Shown here in pieces: positions 25,768 to 34,875 of a DNA stretch of 64,000 bases. Below the pieces are notes generated by a model. That model saw only the letters and a list, made by a program, of their open reading frames with translations. It had not been told where the DNA came from and ran no database searches. The position numbers were made by a program, and so were the translations under genes. Numbering within the stretch: position 1 is the stretch's first letter; every line of letters starts with the position of its first letter. The stretch comes from JALORV01 sp963766365. GTDB taxonomy: Bacteria; Pseudomonadota; Gammaproteobacteria; Burkholderiales; Burkholderiaceae_F. The stretch covers positions 1 through 64,000 of the forward strand of contig CAVXZK010000003.1 of NCBI GenBank assembly GCA_963766365.1. Direction: 5' to 3'.

Positions 25768-27152
25768 GCCTCGTTTGTCTGGCCACCGGTGTCGGCCGTC
25801 TCGTGCCGTGCACCCCCCTTGCCGCGCGACCGGCGTCGGCGCTTGCGCGCCGGCCCTGCGGCCGAGCTTGTGCTCGTACTGGACGCCTCGCTGATCAACC
25901 GTTCGCGCTCTACCTCGTTCGCATGCGAGAAACGGGTCCACCAGTCGGCCAGTTCAGCCGGTATCTCATCGGCCGCGGCACGCAGCAGCAGGAAATCATA
26001 ACCGGCACGAAAGCGCAGGTGCTCCAGAAGGCGGTACGCCGATCGGCCGTGGCGCCTCTCGAAGCGTGGCTGAAGGCCCCAGATCTCGCGCATGTCCGAC
26101 ACGAAGCGCCGCTGGATTGCCAGCTTCTCCGTCTGCGCGTCGACCGTGTCGTCGATCGCGTTGTTGAGCGCCGGGATCCGATGTTCGCCCTGAGCGGTGC
26201 GGGCATTCCACTTGACCAGCACGTCATGCCACAGCAGCGTGGCGAACAGGAAACCCGGGGAGATCGACTTGCCGGCCAGGACCCGTTCGTCGGTGCGGGC
26301 GAGTGCCTGCAGCACGAAACGTTCACCGGCCGGCTGCTCGAGGATCACGTCCAGCAAAGGCAGCAGGCCGTGATGCAGGCCTTCCATGCGCAGCCGCGTG
26401 ATGCAGGCCACAGAATGGCCGCTGGTGAGCAGCTTGAGCATCTCGTCGAAGAGCCGTGCCGCCGGGACATTCTCGATCAGGCGTGCCAGCCGCGGGATCG
26501 GTTCGCGTGTTGCTTCATCGATGTCGAAGCCGAGCTTGGCGGCGAAGCGCACCGCCCGCAGCATGCGGACCGGGTCCTCGCGGTAGCGGGTCTCCGGATC
26601 TCCGATCATGCGCAGCCTCTTGTGGCGCAGGTCCTTGACGCCGTCGTGATAATCGATGACTTCGCGCGTGGTCGGGTCGTAGTAAAGCGCGTTGATGCTG
26701 AAGTCCCGCCGCGCGGCGTCCTCGTGCTGTTCGCCGAACAGGTTGTCGGCGAGCACGCGGCCGTGCTCGTCGGTCTGCCGATCCGGATTCTCGAGTGCGC
26801 GGAAGGTGGAGACTTCGATGGTCTCCTGCCCGAACATCACGTGCACCAGGCGGAAGCGCCGCCCGATGATGATGGCGCGGCGGAAGTGCGACTTGACCTG
26901 TTCCGGCGTGGCGTCGGTCGCCACGTCGAAGTCCTTGGGTGCGACACCGAGCAGCAGGTCGCGCACTGCACCGCCGACGAGGTAGGCGCGATGCCCGGCC
27001 TTCTGCAGGGTTTCGCACACGCGCAGCGCAGGCCGCGCCACCAGCTCCTGGTTGATGCCATGCACGTCCGCACCGATGCGCTTCGGTTCGCGGGACTTGC
27101 GCGGCTTGCGCGAAAAGAGCGTCGTGACGCGTGCGATGACGCGCTTGATCAT
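25764..27152 (-). CDS. pcnB: Poly(A) polymerase I
   Basis: PcnB adds 3' poly(A) tails to RNA and so promotes decay. The 462-residue protein has AYLVGGAVRDLLLG and KDFDVATDATPEQV (nucleotidyltransferase motif with catalytic Asp pair). It also has the RRDFSINALYYDP motif, which separates the poly(A)/CCA class, and the RNA-binding head domain. The C-terminus is strongly basic (ARKRRRRSRGKGG), as in PcnB rather than CCA enzymes. ATG 27152 is used because it begins MIKRVIARV. It overlaps the HAD remnant stop (ATGA). Confidence 0.95.
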   Translation of the reverse strand: MIKRVIARVTTLFSRKPRKSREPKRIGADVHGINQELVARPALRVCETLQKAGHRAYLVGGAVRDLLLGVAPKDFDVATDATPEQVKSHFRRAIIIGRRFRLVHVMFGQETIEVSTFRALENPDRQTDEHGRVLADNLFGEQHEDAARRDFSINALYYDPTTREVIDYHDGVKDLRHKRLRMIGDPETRYREDPVRMLRAVRFAAKLGFDIDEATREPIPRLARLIENVPAARLFDEMLKLLTSGHSVACITRLRMEGLHHGLLPLLDVILEQPAGERFVLQALARTDERVLAGKSISPGFLFATLLWHDVLVKWNARTAQGEHRIPALNNAIDDTVDAQTEKLAIQRRFVSDMREIWGLQPRFERRHGRSAYRLLEHLRFRAGYDFLLLRAAADEIPAELADWWTRFSHANEVERERLISEASSTSTSSAAGPARKRRRRSRGKGGARHETADTGGQTNEA

Positions 27153-27346
27153 GTGCTGCTCATCGTGAAGTCGGGTGCGAGCCCAGGCATGCGCGGGCTC
27201 GAACAGTTGCAGCACCGGCCGGCCGCGCTCGCGTGCTCACTTAGGTTCGGGGCGGGTCCGCCACGCTGCATGACGTGGTGGGACCACGTGTCCGCGCGGC
27301 CCATTGGCAACAACGTGTGGTCGAGAGCAAAGGGCGTGAGATGCAT
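27149..27346 (-). pseudogene. HAD-IB phosphatase remnant, 65 codons
   Basis: ATG 27346 opens MHLTPFALDHTLLP, which matches motif I of SerB-like HAD-IB phosphatases (usual form FDLDHTLLP). The first Asp, the nucleophile, is replaced by Ala here; the second is kept. Full-length members (about 220 residues) usually occupy this place between hda and pcnB in Burkholderiales. Only about 25 codons of the N-terminus are recognisable; the core motifs II and III are absent. The frame ends with a TGA that overlaps the pcnB start. An internal deletion that kept the operon joint is the simplest reading. Confidence 0.6.
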
Positions 27347-27363
27347 CGGCGCGATTCTAGAAC

Positions 27364-28068
27364 CTATCCCAACGGTGTCTGCGGCGGCCCCGGTGCGTCC
27401 CAGAGGCCGCCCTGCAGCCATTCGCGCACCAGCGGCAGCGTGATGGAACGCTTGGCGGCAAGTGCATAGGCATCGAGCGCATCGAGGATGGCAACCTGGG
27501 TGCGCATGTCGCGCGACATGTGTGTCAACAGGTAACCGAGCACCTCCGGCGTCAGCGTGATCCCGCGCGAAGCGGCATGGGTGCGCAGCGCCTCTTCCTT
27601 TTCCGTATCGCTGAGGCCGTGCAGCTGGTACACGAGCCCCCATCCCAGCCGCGTCCGGATGTCGTCGCGCAACGCCAGTTGCGCCGGAGGTGCGCTCGCG
27701 CTCGCCACCAGCGCGGCTTCGCGCGAGGCGCGCACCTCGTTCTGCAGGACAAAGAGCCGTTGCTGCCGTACTTCGTCATAGCGATCGACGTCGTCGGCAA
27801 CGTAGAGTCGTACTCCGGGCTCGAAGGCGATCGGTGCGCTCGACGCATCCATCCAGAGGCTCGCACCGGATGAGGCAACCGCGTGCAGCAGATGGCTTCG
27901 CCCGCAGCCGTCGCTGCCCCAGAGCACGACGAAGCGCTCGCCCCGACCGGCCACGACGTCACGCAGCGCGGCCAGTGCCTCGGCATTGCGGCCGACCACG
28001 AAGTTGTCGAGCGAGGGGCGCAGTGGCTGCAGCAGATCGAGAGCCAGCTGTCGCGGAGGGTGGGTCAT
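27364..28068 (-). CDS. hda: DnaA-related regulatory protein Hda
   Basis: The 234-residue protein is a short DnaA-like AAA+ module. It has LDNFVVGRNAEALAAL, a P-loop variant WGSDGCGRSHLLHA, and a C-terminal lid region with LTPEVLGYLLTHMSRDMRT. It starts with the beta-clamp-type motif QLALDL near residue 8, which lets Hda bind the sliding clamp and trigger ATP hydrolysis on DnaA. No DnaA DNA-binding domain follows. It is divergent from the purM-like gene. Confidence 0.92.
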   Translation of the reverse strand: MTHPPRQLALDLLQPLRPSLDNFVVGRNAEALAALRDVVAGRGERFVVLWGSDGCGRSHLLHAVASSGASLWMDASSAPIAFEPGVRLYVADDVDRYDEVRQQRLFVLQNEVRASREAALVASASAPPAQLALRDDIRTRLGWGLVYQLHGLSDTEKEEALRTHAASRGITLTPEVLGYLLTHMSRDMRTQVAILDALDAYALAAKRSITLPLVREWLQGGLWDAPGPPQTPLG

Positions 28069-28158
28069 GAGTGAGGGGCCGCGCCTTACAATCCAGGTTC
28101 TTGCGTTGTGCACGCGGCGATCGGCAAGTCTACCGGGCCGACATCGGCTCACCCGTCC

Positions 28159-29262
28159 ATGAACCCAATCGATTACAAGCAGGCGGGCGTCGACTACGCC
28201 AGCATCGACCCCCTGAAGATCCGTGCACAGCAGGCCGCGGCAGCGACGGCCGGGCACCTGACGCGGCACGGTCTTGCCGAGGTTCCGGCCTCGCGCGGTG
28301 AATCGGCGTACGTCGTCGACTGCGGGGACTTCTACCTGGCCTCGATCACCGAATGCCTCGGCACCAAGGCCCTCGTCGCCGATGCGATGCGCGCGATCAC
28401 CGGACGCACCTACTACGACCGGATCGCGCAGGACACGCTTGCCATGGCGCTCAACGACATCATCACCGTAGGCGCCACGCCGGTGTCGGTGCACGCCTAC
28501 TGGGCAACGGGCGGCAGCGACTGGTTCAACGATGCCGAGCGCGCGCGCGATCTCGTCGAAGGCTGGCGTGCCACCTGTGACCGCAGCGGCGTGGCGTGGG
28601 GCGGCGGCGAGACGCCGGCGCTGGCGGGCGTGGTGGAGTCGGGGCGCATCGATCTGGCCGCCTCGTGTGTCGGACTGATCCGGCCCAAGTCACGGCTGAC
28701 GCTCGGAAAACACCTCACCGCGGGCGACGCCATCGTGCTGCTCGCCTCGAGCGGCATCCATGCCAACGGGCTCTCGCTGGCCCGCAAGCTGGCCGAGCGC
28801 CTGCCGGAGGGCTATGGAACGACGCTGGCTGACGGCACGATGTATGGCGAGGCGCTGCTCGCACCCACCGCCCTGTACTCGCCAGTGACCGAGGCCCTGG
28901 CCGCGGCCGGCATCGTCCCGCATTACTGCGCCAACATCACCGGCCACGGCTGGCGCAAGCTGATGCGCCATCCCGGCGAATTCACCTACCGCATCACAAG
29001 CCTGCCGCCCGTGCCTGTCGTGCTCGACTTCATCCGCGCGCAGGCGGGTATCGACAACCGCGAGGCCTACGGCAACCTGAACATGGGCGCGGGCTTTGCG
29101 CTGTTCGTTCCGGCCGCACAGGCCGAGCAGTGCATCGTCATTGCCAGGGGCTGTGGCGTGGCCGCCTGGAACGCCGGGACGGTCCACGCGGGGCCCAAGC
29201 AAGTGGTGATCGAACCGCTTGCACTGACCTTCGCCGGCGACGACCTCCACGTCCGCGCCTGA
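28159..29262 (+). CDS. PurM-like AIR synthase family protein, divergent
   Basis: The 367-residue protein belongs to the PurM/ATP-binding fold family. It has YKQAGVDYASIDPLK at the start, ECLGTKALVADAM in place of the usual TDGVGTK loop, LNDIITVGATPVSVHAYWA, WGGGETPALAG and LASSGIHANGLSLARKL. It sits beside hda, where betaproteobacteria usually keep purM, the phosphoribosylformylglycinamidine cyclo-ligase gene. The N-terminal loop and several spacings differ from the canonical enzyme, so it may be a variant PurM or a paralogue. I leave the symbol empty for that reason. Confidence 0.75.
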   Translation: MNPIDYKQAGVDYASIDPLKIRAQQAAAATAGHLTRHGLAEVPASRGESAYVVDCGDFYLASITECLGTKALVADAMRAITGRTYYDRIAQDTLAMALNDIITVGATPVSVHAYWATGGSDWFNDAERARDLVEGWRATCDRSGVAWGGGETPALAGVVESGRIDLAASCVGLIRPKSRLTLGKHLTAGDAIVLLASSGIHANGLSLARKLAERLPEGYGTTLADGTMYGEALLAPTALYSPVTEALAAAGIVPHYCANITGHGWRKLMRHPGEFTYRITSLPPVPVVLDFIRAQAGIDNREAYGNLNMGAGFALFVPAAQAEQCIVIARGCGVAAWNAGTVHAGPKQVVIEPLALTFAGDDLHVRA

Positions 29263-29271
29263 GCGGAAGCG

Positions 29272-29562
29272 TCAGGAGGCTGCCTCCGCGAGTCCGTAAG
29301 CCGGTCGAGGGTCGGGCATGGCGCGCTGGACATCGCTCGCCGACAGGAGCGCGTGATCCGGCACGGCCGATGGCGGATGTCCGCCCGGAAAAACCGACTC
29401 GTGGAAGGTCGGACGGACGGCGGGGTCCGCTAACCAGCTGCCGTCCTGCGCTCCCATGCCGAGCGTCAATCCCAGCAGCCCGCTTAGGGCGGCCGCCAAC
29501 ACGGCCGTCGCAAGCCCGAGTGGTCGACGCGGCCGCCTTGTCTGGAAATGATCCCGTTTCAT
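29272..29562 (-). CDS. Small hypothetical protein with one membrane helix
   Basis: ATG 29562 is preceded by GGAGGTCAGC, a very good ribosome site. The 96-residue product has a basic start (KRDHFQTRRPRRP), one hydrophobic helix at about 17-40, and a Pro-rich polar tail. It is probably an inner-membrane protein with its tail in the periplasm. No family recognised. It is convergent with the purM-like gene, nine bases apart. Confidence 0.55.
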   Translation of the reverse strand: MKRDHFQTRRPRRPLGLATAVLAAALSGLLGLTLGMGAQDGSWLADPAVRPTFHESVFPGGHPPSAVPDHALLSASDVQRAMPDPRPAYGLAEAAS

Positions 29563-29718
29563 GCTGACCTCCATCGCTGCGTTTCAACCTGCAGCACGAG
29601 GCCAGTGTGCGAGTCGGCTTGTCACTATGCGCTGCGAAAATGCGTAGCGCCCATCCGCACTCTGCCGGATGGCCGCTGTCGGAAATTCACGCGCGGCGCA
29701 GGCCGGCTCGTTGGGTGG

Positions 29719-30654
29719 CTAGGAGGCCTTCAGCCGGTCGAGGCGCGTCAGCAGGCGCTTTAGCGCATCGCCGCTTCCGGCTTCGATGCTGAAATCTGTG
29801 GCCAGCGAGCGCAGCCAGGTCAGCTGCCGCTTCGCGAGCTGCCGTGTCGCCGCGATCGCCGCGGCGCGAAAATCGGCGTGGGACCCGCGGCCGTCGAGAT
29901 GGGACCAGGCCTGTCGATAGCCGACGCAGCGCATCGACGGCAGGTCGGGCGTCAGGTCACCGCGCTGCTTCAGCGCCCGCACTTCATCGATGAACCCACA
30001 GGCCAGCATCGCATCGAAACGTTGCTCAAGGCGACGATGCAACTGCGCGCGGTCGGCCGGGACCAGCGCCACGACGTCAAGACGTGGCCGGTCAGCAGCG
30101 GGCTGCGCGAGCAGCGCCGACATTGGCTGGCCTGACACTTCGATGACTTCGAGTGCCCGCTGGATGCGTTGCGCGTCATTTGGCGCGAGCCGGGCTGCCG
30201 TTTCGGGATCGAGCGCGGCAAGCCGCGCGTGCAGGGCCGGCCAGCCAAGCCTCTGCGCGTCCGCGTCGATCGCCGCGCGTATCGCGGAATCGGCCGATGG
30301 CAACGCTGAGAGCCCGTCGCGGAGTGCCTTCGCATACAGCATGGTCCCGCCGACGAGCAGTGGCAGCTTGCCGCGGGCGCGCACCGCGTCGATGGTGGCC
30401 CGCGCATCGCGCACGAAATCGGCGGCCGAGTAGCGTTCGGCAGGATCGCGGATGTCGATCAGGTGATGCGTGACGGCCGACCGCTCGGCGGCCGACGGCT
30501 TGGCCGAACCGATGTCCAGCCCGCGATAGACCTGCGCCGAATCGACGCTGATGAGCTCCACCGGCCGGTGCTGGGCGATCTCGAGCGCCAGAGCGCTCTT
30601 GCCGCTCCCGGTCGGCCCCAGCAGCATCAGGGCTTCAGTCATGGTGGGAGACAT
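29719..30654 (-). CDS. miaA: tRNA dimethylallyltransferase
   Basis: MiaA prenylates A37 of tRNAs that read codons starting with U. The protein has LLGPTGSGKSALALEIA, the P-loop, followed by ISVDSAQVYRGLDIGSAKP, HHLIDIRDP and LVGGTMLYAKAL. It ends with CVGYRQAW and TRQLAKRQLTWLRS. About 311 residues. Start 30654 or 30642 are both possible; either overlaps the end of the upstream efflux gene, so they are probably co-transcribed. Confidence 0.95.
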   Translation of the reverse strand: MSPTMTEALMLLGPTGSGKSALALEIAQHRPVELISVDSAQVYRGLDIGSAKPSAAERSAVTHHLIDIRDPAERYSAADFVRDARATIDAVRARGKLPLLVGGTMLYAKALRDGLSALPSADSAIRAAIDADAQRLGWPALHARLAALDPETAARLAPNDAQRIQRALEVIEVSGQPMSALLAQPAADRPRLDVVALVPADRAQLHRRLEQRFDAMLACGFIDEVRALKQRGDLTPDLPSMRCVGYRQAWSHLDGRGSHADFRAAAIAATRQLAKRQLTWLRSLATDFSIEAGSGDALKRLLTRLDRLKAS

Positions 30655-31861
30655 CGCCGTGCCTGCGTACCAGCGTGAACGCGACCGCCGCACTCACGAC
30701 GGAGCAGGCCGCGATCGTCAGGGTGAGCGGGTAAACGGTGCCGTCATAGCTCGCACCGATCCAGATGCCCACTGCAGCAGCACAGACCATCATCAGGAAG
30801 CCCAGCAGCGCGGCCGCGGCGCCGGCGGCATGCTTGAACGGCGCCACCGCGCCAGATTGCGCGGCAGGCTGGATCAGGCCGTGCGACATGCCAAAGAAGA
30901 ACATCGGCAACACAATGGCGGGAGCGACATGCATTCCGGCCAGCGCCGCCGCCGCCAGTGCGATACCCGAGCCCATCTGCAGCACGGCGCCCGCCTGGAT
31001 TGTCAGCTGCAGTCCGCGGTTGATCAGCCGGCGGCAGATCAGCGTGCCGAGGAGGTAGCCGGCCACCATTGTCGAGAACGAGAACGCGAACTGCGTGGCT
31101 GTCAGGCCGAGCACGCGGATCAACACAAAGGAGGAGCCGGACAAGAAGGCAAAGAGCCCTGCGTAGCTGGCCGACGCGGCCATCGTGTAGGCGCGGAACG
31201 CATCGGAGGCAGCGACCGAGCGGTAGGTGGCGAGGATCGGACCGAATGCCAGCGCGCGCGTCGGGCCCGGCTGCGTCTCCTTCAGCGCTGCTGCGCAGGC
31301 CACGAGAATGATCAGCGCGAATACGGCGAGCGCCGCGAACGACGAGCGCCATCCGAACGCCTCGTACAGCCTGGCACCGACGAGCGGGCCGATCAGCGGT
31401 GCCAGGCTCATCAGCGTGGCGGCACCAGCGAGCAGGCGCGCGCCGTCGACCGGTGCGTACAGGTCGCGCACCATGCCACGCGTGCCGACCAGGCAGGTGC
31501 AGGCGCCGATCGCCTGCAGGATGCGCCCGACGACTAGGGCGGAAATCGATGTGGCCATGGTGCACAGCAGGCTCGCGGTCAGGAACGTCAGGGCGCCCAG
31601 CAGGATCGCGGGCCGCCGTCCGTAGCGGTCGGACACGGGCCCGGCCACCAACTGCCATAGGCCGAAGGCGCCGATGAACGCCGATAAGGTCCACTGCACA
31701 TCGGCGGCCGTCGCGTCGAAGCTGGCGGCGATGCCTGGCAGCGTCGGCAGGTAAAGGTCGGTCGACAGCGGCTGGAACATCGACAGGCCAGCCACGAGCC
31801 AGGTCGCCCGCCTGCGTGTCAGCGCCGGAGCCCTACCGGTGTGCGGAAGCGGCAATGTCAC
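30635..31861 (-). CDS. Bcr/CflA-type multidrug MFS transporter
   Basis: The 408-residue protein has 12 predicted membrane helices. It shows the drug:H+ antiporter marks FQPLSTDLYLPTLP near residue 28 (motif D1 region) and GPVSDRYGRRPAILLG (motif A), followed by GRILQAIGACTCLVGTRGMVRDL. This fits the 12-helix Bcr/CflA subfamily. It exports an unknown small molecule. Its 3' end overlaps miaA by up to 20 bases. Confidence 0.9.
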   Translation of the reverse strand: MTLPLPHTGRAPALTRRRATWLVAGLSMFQPLSTDLYLPTLPGIAASFDATAADVQWTLSAFIGAFGLWQLVAGPVSDRYGRRPAILLGALTFLTASLLCTMATSISALVVGRILQAIGACTCLVGTRGMVRDLYAPVDGARLLAGAATLMSLAPLIGPLVGARLYEAFGWRSSFAALAVFALIILVACAAALKETQPGPTRALAFGPILATYRSVAASDAFRAYTMAASASYAGLFAFLSGSSFVLIRVLGLTATQFAFSFSTMVAGYLLGTLICRRLINRGLQLTIQAGAVLQMGSGIALAAAALAGMHVAPAIVLPMFFFGMSHGLIQPAAQSGAVAPFKHAAGAAAALLGFLMMVCAAAVGIWIGASYDGTVYPLTLTIAACSVVSAAVAFTLVRRHGDVSHHD

Positions 31862-31964
31862 GGTGCCAGGCGCTCAACGTTGTTCTTGATTTCCTTGACC
31901 GAAGTGGCCGCGGCGTGCGCGGTGCTCTTGTAGAGTTCGAATGCAGCGTGTCATGAAGGCTGTT

Positions 31965-32297
31965 ATGAGCGCCAATCCCGTCACCAGCGAAGAGCTGTGG
32001 CAATACGAATTCAGCCAGGTGGATGCCGAAATCTCGAAAATGGCGTCGCTCTGCGGCATAGACATGCTCGACCGTGCCCAGCTGCGGCGCGTGCTGGAAA
32101 ACGATGCGAGTGTATGTACGCACAGCAACGAACTGGCCTTCGAGAAACTCCATACGCTGCTGAAAGCCCACTACCTGCTTCGCGACCGCGCGGCCGACCG
32201 CATCGGCGAGGCGGCGACCCAGAAGGCGATTGATGAAGTCGTGTCGGGGCTGATCCGCAAGTTCAAGGCGGCGCACACCGGGCAGGCGCCGCAGTAG
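31965..32297 (+). CDS. Small helical protein of unknown function
   Basis: ATG 31965 follows GAAGG at good spacing. The 110-residue product is soluble, acidic to neutral and largely alpha-helical (EELWQYEFSQVDAEISKMA, LHTLLKAHYLLRDRAADRI). It has no signal peptide. Codon use is coherent, so I think it is real, but I do not recognise the family. It lies between the divergent efflux gene and convergent mutL. Confidence 0.6.
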   Translation: MSANPVTSEELWQYEFSQVDAEISKMASLCGIDMLDRAQLRRVLENDASVCTHSNELAFEKLHTLLKAHYLLRDRAADRIGEAATQKAIDEVVSGLIRKFKAAHTGQAPQ

Positions 32298-32352
32298 TTC
32301 CGTCGGGCCCGTCTGCCTTGACGGGTGTGTCCGCATCGACACGGCGGCCGCT

Positions 32353-34098
32353 TCAGCGGCCGCGCAGGAACAGCCGGTCAAGATCGCCGACGCTCAGCTG
32401 CACCCAGGTCGGTCGGCCATGGTTGCACTGGTCGGCACGTTCGGTGAACTCCATTTCACGTAACAGCGCGTTCATCTCCTCAAGGGAGAGACGGCGGTTG
32501 GCGCGCACGGCGCCGTGGCAGGCGAGCGTGGACAGCAGTTCGTTGCGATGCTCGGTGAGGACTCGCGAGCCGCCGAACTCGCGGATGTCCCGCAGCAGAT
32601 CGCGCGCCAGCGCGGCGCCGTCCGCCTGCGCCAGCAGCGCGGGGACTGCGCGCAGCGCCAGCTGCGTCGGCGATACCGCGGCCAGGTCGACGCCGAGTCG
32701 CGTCAGCAGTTCGCTCTCCTCGTCTGCGGTGGCGAGGTCGAGTGGCGAGGCGCTGAATACCTGCGGAATCAGCAGGCGCTGCTGCGGGACCGCGCGCGCA
32801 TCCAGTTGATCCTTCAGCCTTTCGTAGACGATGCGCTCATGTGCGGCGTGCATGTCGACGATGACCAGTCCGCGCTCGTTCTGCGCGAGGATGTACACGC
32901 CGGCGAGTTGCGCGATCGCCATGCCGAGCGGGAGATCCGTCGCGACCGCGGCTGCTGCCGGCATCGAGACGGGACGCTCCGCGATCGCCGCCAGGTAACT
33001 GGCCACGGATTGCTCGACCCCGAGTCGCGTCTGCCCGCTCGTAACACGCATTGCCGTTGAGTAGGGTGCGGCCGTCTCCACCTTGGGCGGCTCGGTGGCA
33101 AGTTGTGCAGCCGGTGCCAGTGCGGCCTGCACGGCGTGCAGCACGAACTGGTGCACCGCCGAGGAGTCGCGAAAGCGCACCTCGATCTTGGTGGGGTGCA
33201 CGTTGACATCGACCCGCCGCGGGTCGATCGACAGATGCAGGCAGTACATCGGCTGGCTGGCACCGTGCAGGACGTCCGCATATGCGGCGCGCACGGCATG
33301 CGCGAGCACGCGATCACGAACGTAGCGGCCGTTGACGAAGAAATACTGTGCGTCGGCGCGCGCCCGGCTCGCAGTGGGCGCACCGACCCAGCCGTGCAGA
33401 CGGATCCCCGGGGCCGCCGCGCCGACCTCACGCTGTGCCGGGGCGAACTCCTCCGGCAGCAGCCGCAGTGCGCGCTGCTGTGCATCCTGCACCGGCAGCG
33501 AAAGCACCGTGCGGCCCTGGTGAATGACGGTGAACGCGACCGCCGGGTGGGCGGCGGCGACGCGCTCCACCTGGGTGATGCAGTGGGCAAGTTCCGTGGC
33601 CTCGGCGCGCAGGAACTTGCGTCGCGCCGGTGTCTTGTGGAACAAATCGGCCACCTCAACGCGAGTGCCGACCGTGGCCGCGGCCGGTTCCAGTTCCCCG
33701 GTCCCGCTGATCGACCAGCCGCTTTCCGAATCCGCCGTGCGCGAAACCATCCTTACATCGGCGATGGCGGCAATCGAGGCCAGCGCTTCGCCACGAAAAC
33801 CGAGCGACTCGACACGCTCGAGATCGGCGAGATTGCCGATCTTGCTGGTGGCGTGGCGAGTGAGCGCCAGTGCCAGCTCATTGCGCGGGATGCCGATGCC
33901 GTTGTCCGTGACGAGGACGCGCTTGATACCGCCGCCGTCCAGGCGCACTTCGATCTGCGTCGCCCCCGCGTCGAGGCTGTTTTCCAGAAGTTCCTTGACG
34001 ACCGAGGCCGGCCGCTCCACGACTTCGCCGGCCGCGATCTGGCTGATCAGCTCGTCATCGAGTGGACGGATGGGCGACCGCATGGCCTCGGTATTCAT
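32353..34098 (-). CDS. mutL: DNA mismatch repair protein MutL
   Basis: The 581-residue protein has the GHKL ATPase signatures IAAGEVVERPASVVKELLENS with the catalytic Glu, DNGIGIP, and LGFRGEALASIA. These are followed by the conserved HPTKIEVRF and the C-terminal dimerisation domain. MutL couples MutS mismatch recognition to downstream nicking and excision. The C-terminus contains ACHGAVRANRRLS and ends QLSVGDLDRLFLRGR. I did not see the DQHAxxER endonuclease motif of MutH-less species; it has DMHAAHERI at that place. Confidence 0.96.
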   Translation of the reverse strand: MNTEAMRSPIRPLDDELISQIAAGEVVERPASVVKELLENSLDAGATQIEVRLDGGGIKRVLVTDNGIGIPRNELALALTRHATSKIGNLADLERVESLGFRGEALASIAAIADVRMVSRTADSESGWSISGTGELEPAAATVGTRVEVADLFHKTPARRKFLRAEATELAHCITQVERVAAAHPAVAFTVIHQGRTVLSLPVQDAQQRALRLLPEEFAPAQREVGAAAPGIRLHGWVGAPTASRARADAQYFFVNGRYVRDRVLAHAVRAAYADVLHGASQPMYCLHLSIDPRRVDVNVHPTKIEVRFRDSSAVHQFVLHAVQAALAPAAQLATEPPKVETAAPYSTAMRVTSGQTRLGVEQSVASYLAAIAERPVSMPAAAAVATDLPLGMAIAQLAGVYILAQNERGLVIVDMHAAHERIVYERLKDQLDARAVPQQRLLIPQVFSASPLDLATADEESELLTRLGVDLAAVSPTQLALRAVPALLAQADGAALARDLLRDIREFGGSRVLTEHRNELLSTLACHGAVRANRRLSLEEMNALLREMEFTERADQCNHGRPTWVQLSVGDLDRLFLRGR

Positions 34099-34210
34099 GC
34101 GGACGCATTATAGGAACCGCGTCGGCACGGTCGGTCGGGCAAGCCGCCTCGCGTATGATCCGCGCGCTCCGCTGGTCCCCTTTCCCGTACGCCACTCCGC
34201 ATTGCCGCTG

Positions 34211-34870
34211 ATGGAAGGCATCAACTGGCTCGACCTGTTCAACGCGATGGATCGCTTCCTGGTGGCGATCGTCGAGCGCAACGTCGTGCTCGTCTACGTC
34301 ACGCTGGCGGCGATCTTCTTCTCCGAGACCGGACTCGTCTTCATGGCGTTCCTGCCCGGCGACTCGCTGCTGTTCGTCGCCGGAGCCGTGTCGGCCCTGC
34401 CGCAAGCGCAGGCCAAGGGCCTCAATGTTCACCTGCTGATGCTGGTCATCACGGTTGCGGCGGTGCTCGGCAACAGCGTCAATTACGCGATCGGTGCCTG
34501 GCTGGGCAAGAAGGTCTACGACGGAACGATTCGCTGGATCGACCAGGCCGCGCTCAGAAAGACGCATGATTTCTACGAGCGTCATGGCGGCAAGACGGTG
34601 ATGATCGCCCGCTTCGTGCCGGTCGTGCGTTCCTTCGCACCGCTGGTGGCCGGCGCGTCGGGAATGGACTTCAGGAAGTTCCAGGTCTTCAACGTCCTGG
34701 GGGCCGCGATCTGGGTCGTGTCGCTGGTGTATGGCGGCTATCTCTTCGGCAACGTGCCGATCATCAAGGACAACCTCGGCATCATACTGATCGTCGGCAT
34801 CGCGGCTGTGCTCGGGCCGTTGGTCCTTGCCGCCGTGCTCAAGGTGCTGCGCCGGCGGCGTGTCGCCTGA
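34211..34870 (+). CDS. DedA family membrane protein
   Basis: The 219-residue protein has the DedA/SNARE-associated features: FSETGLVFMAFLPGDSLLF, NSVNYAIGAWLGKKV, and FYERHGGKTVMIARFVPVVR (the F-x-R-x-x-P-x-x-R core) followed by AGASGMDFRKFQVFN. DedA proteins flip lipids such as undecaprenyl phosphate or phosphatidylethanolamine across the inner membrane. ATG 34211 gives the usual N-terminus. It is divergent from mutL. Confidence 0.92.
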   Translation: MEGINWLDLFNAMDRFLVAIVERNVVLVYVTLAAIFFSETGLVFMAFLPGDSLLFVAGAVSALPQAQAKGLNVHLLMLVITVAAVLGNSVNYAIGAWLGKKVYDGTIRWIDQAALRKTHDFYERHGGKTVMIARFVPVVRSFAPLVAGASGMDFRKFQVFNVLGAAIWVVSLVYGGYLFGNVPIIKDNLGIILIVGIAAVLGPLVLAAVLKVLRRRRVA

Positions 34871-34875
34871 CGGAT

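Noticed and set aside
25698..27443. Plus-strand ORF of 581 codons opposite pcnB and folK
   Set aside because: It is antisense to two well supported genes with full motif sets, and its product has the Arg/Ala/Asp-rich composition of a high-GC shadow frame.
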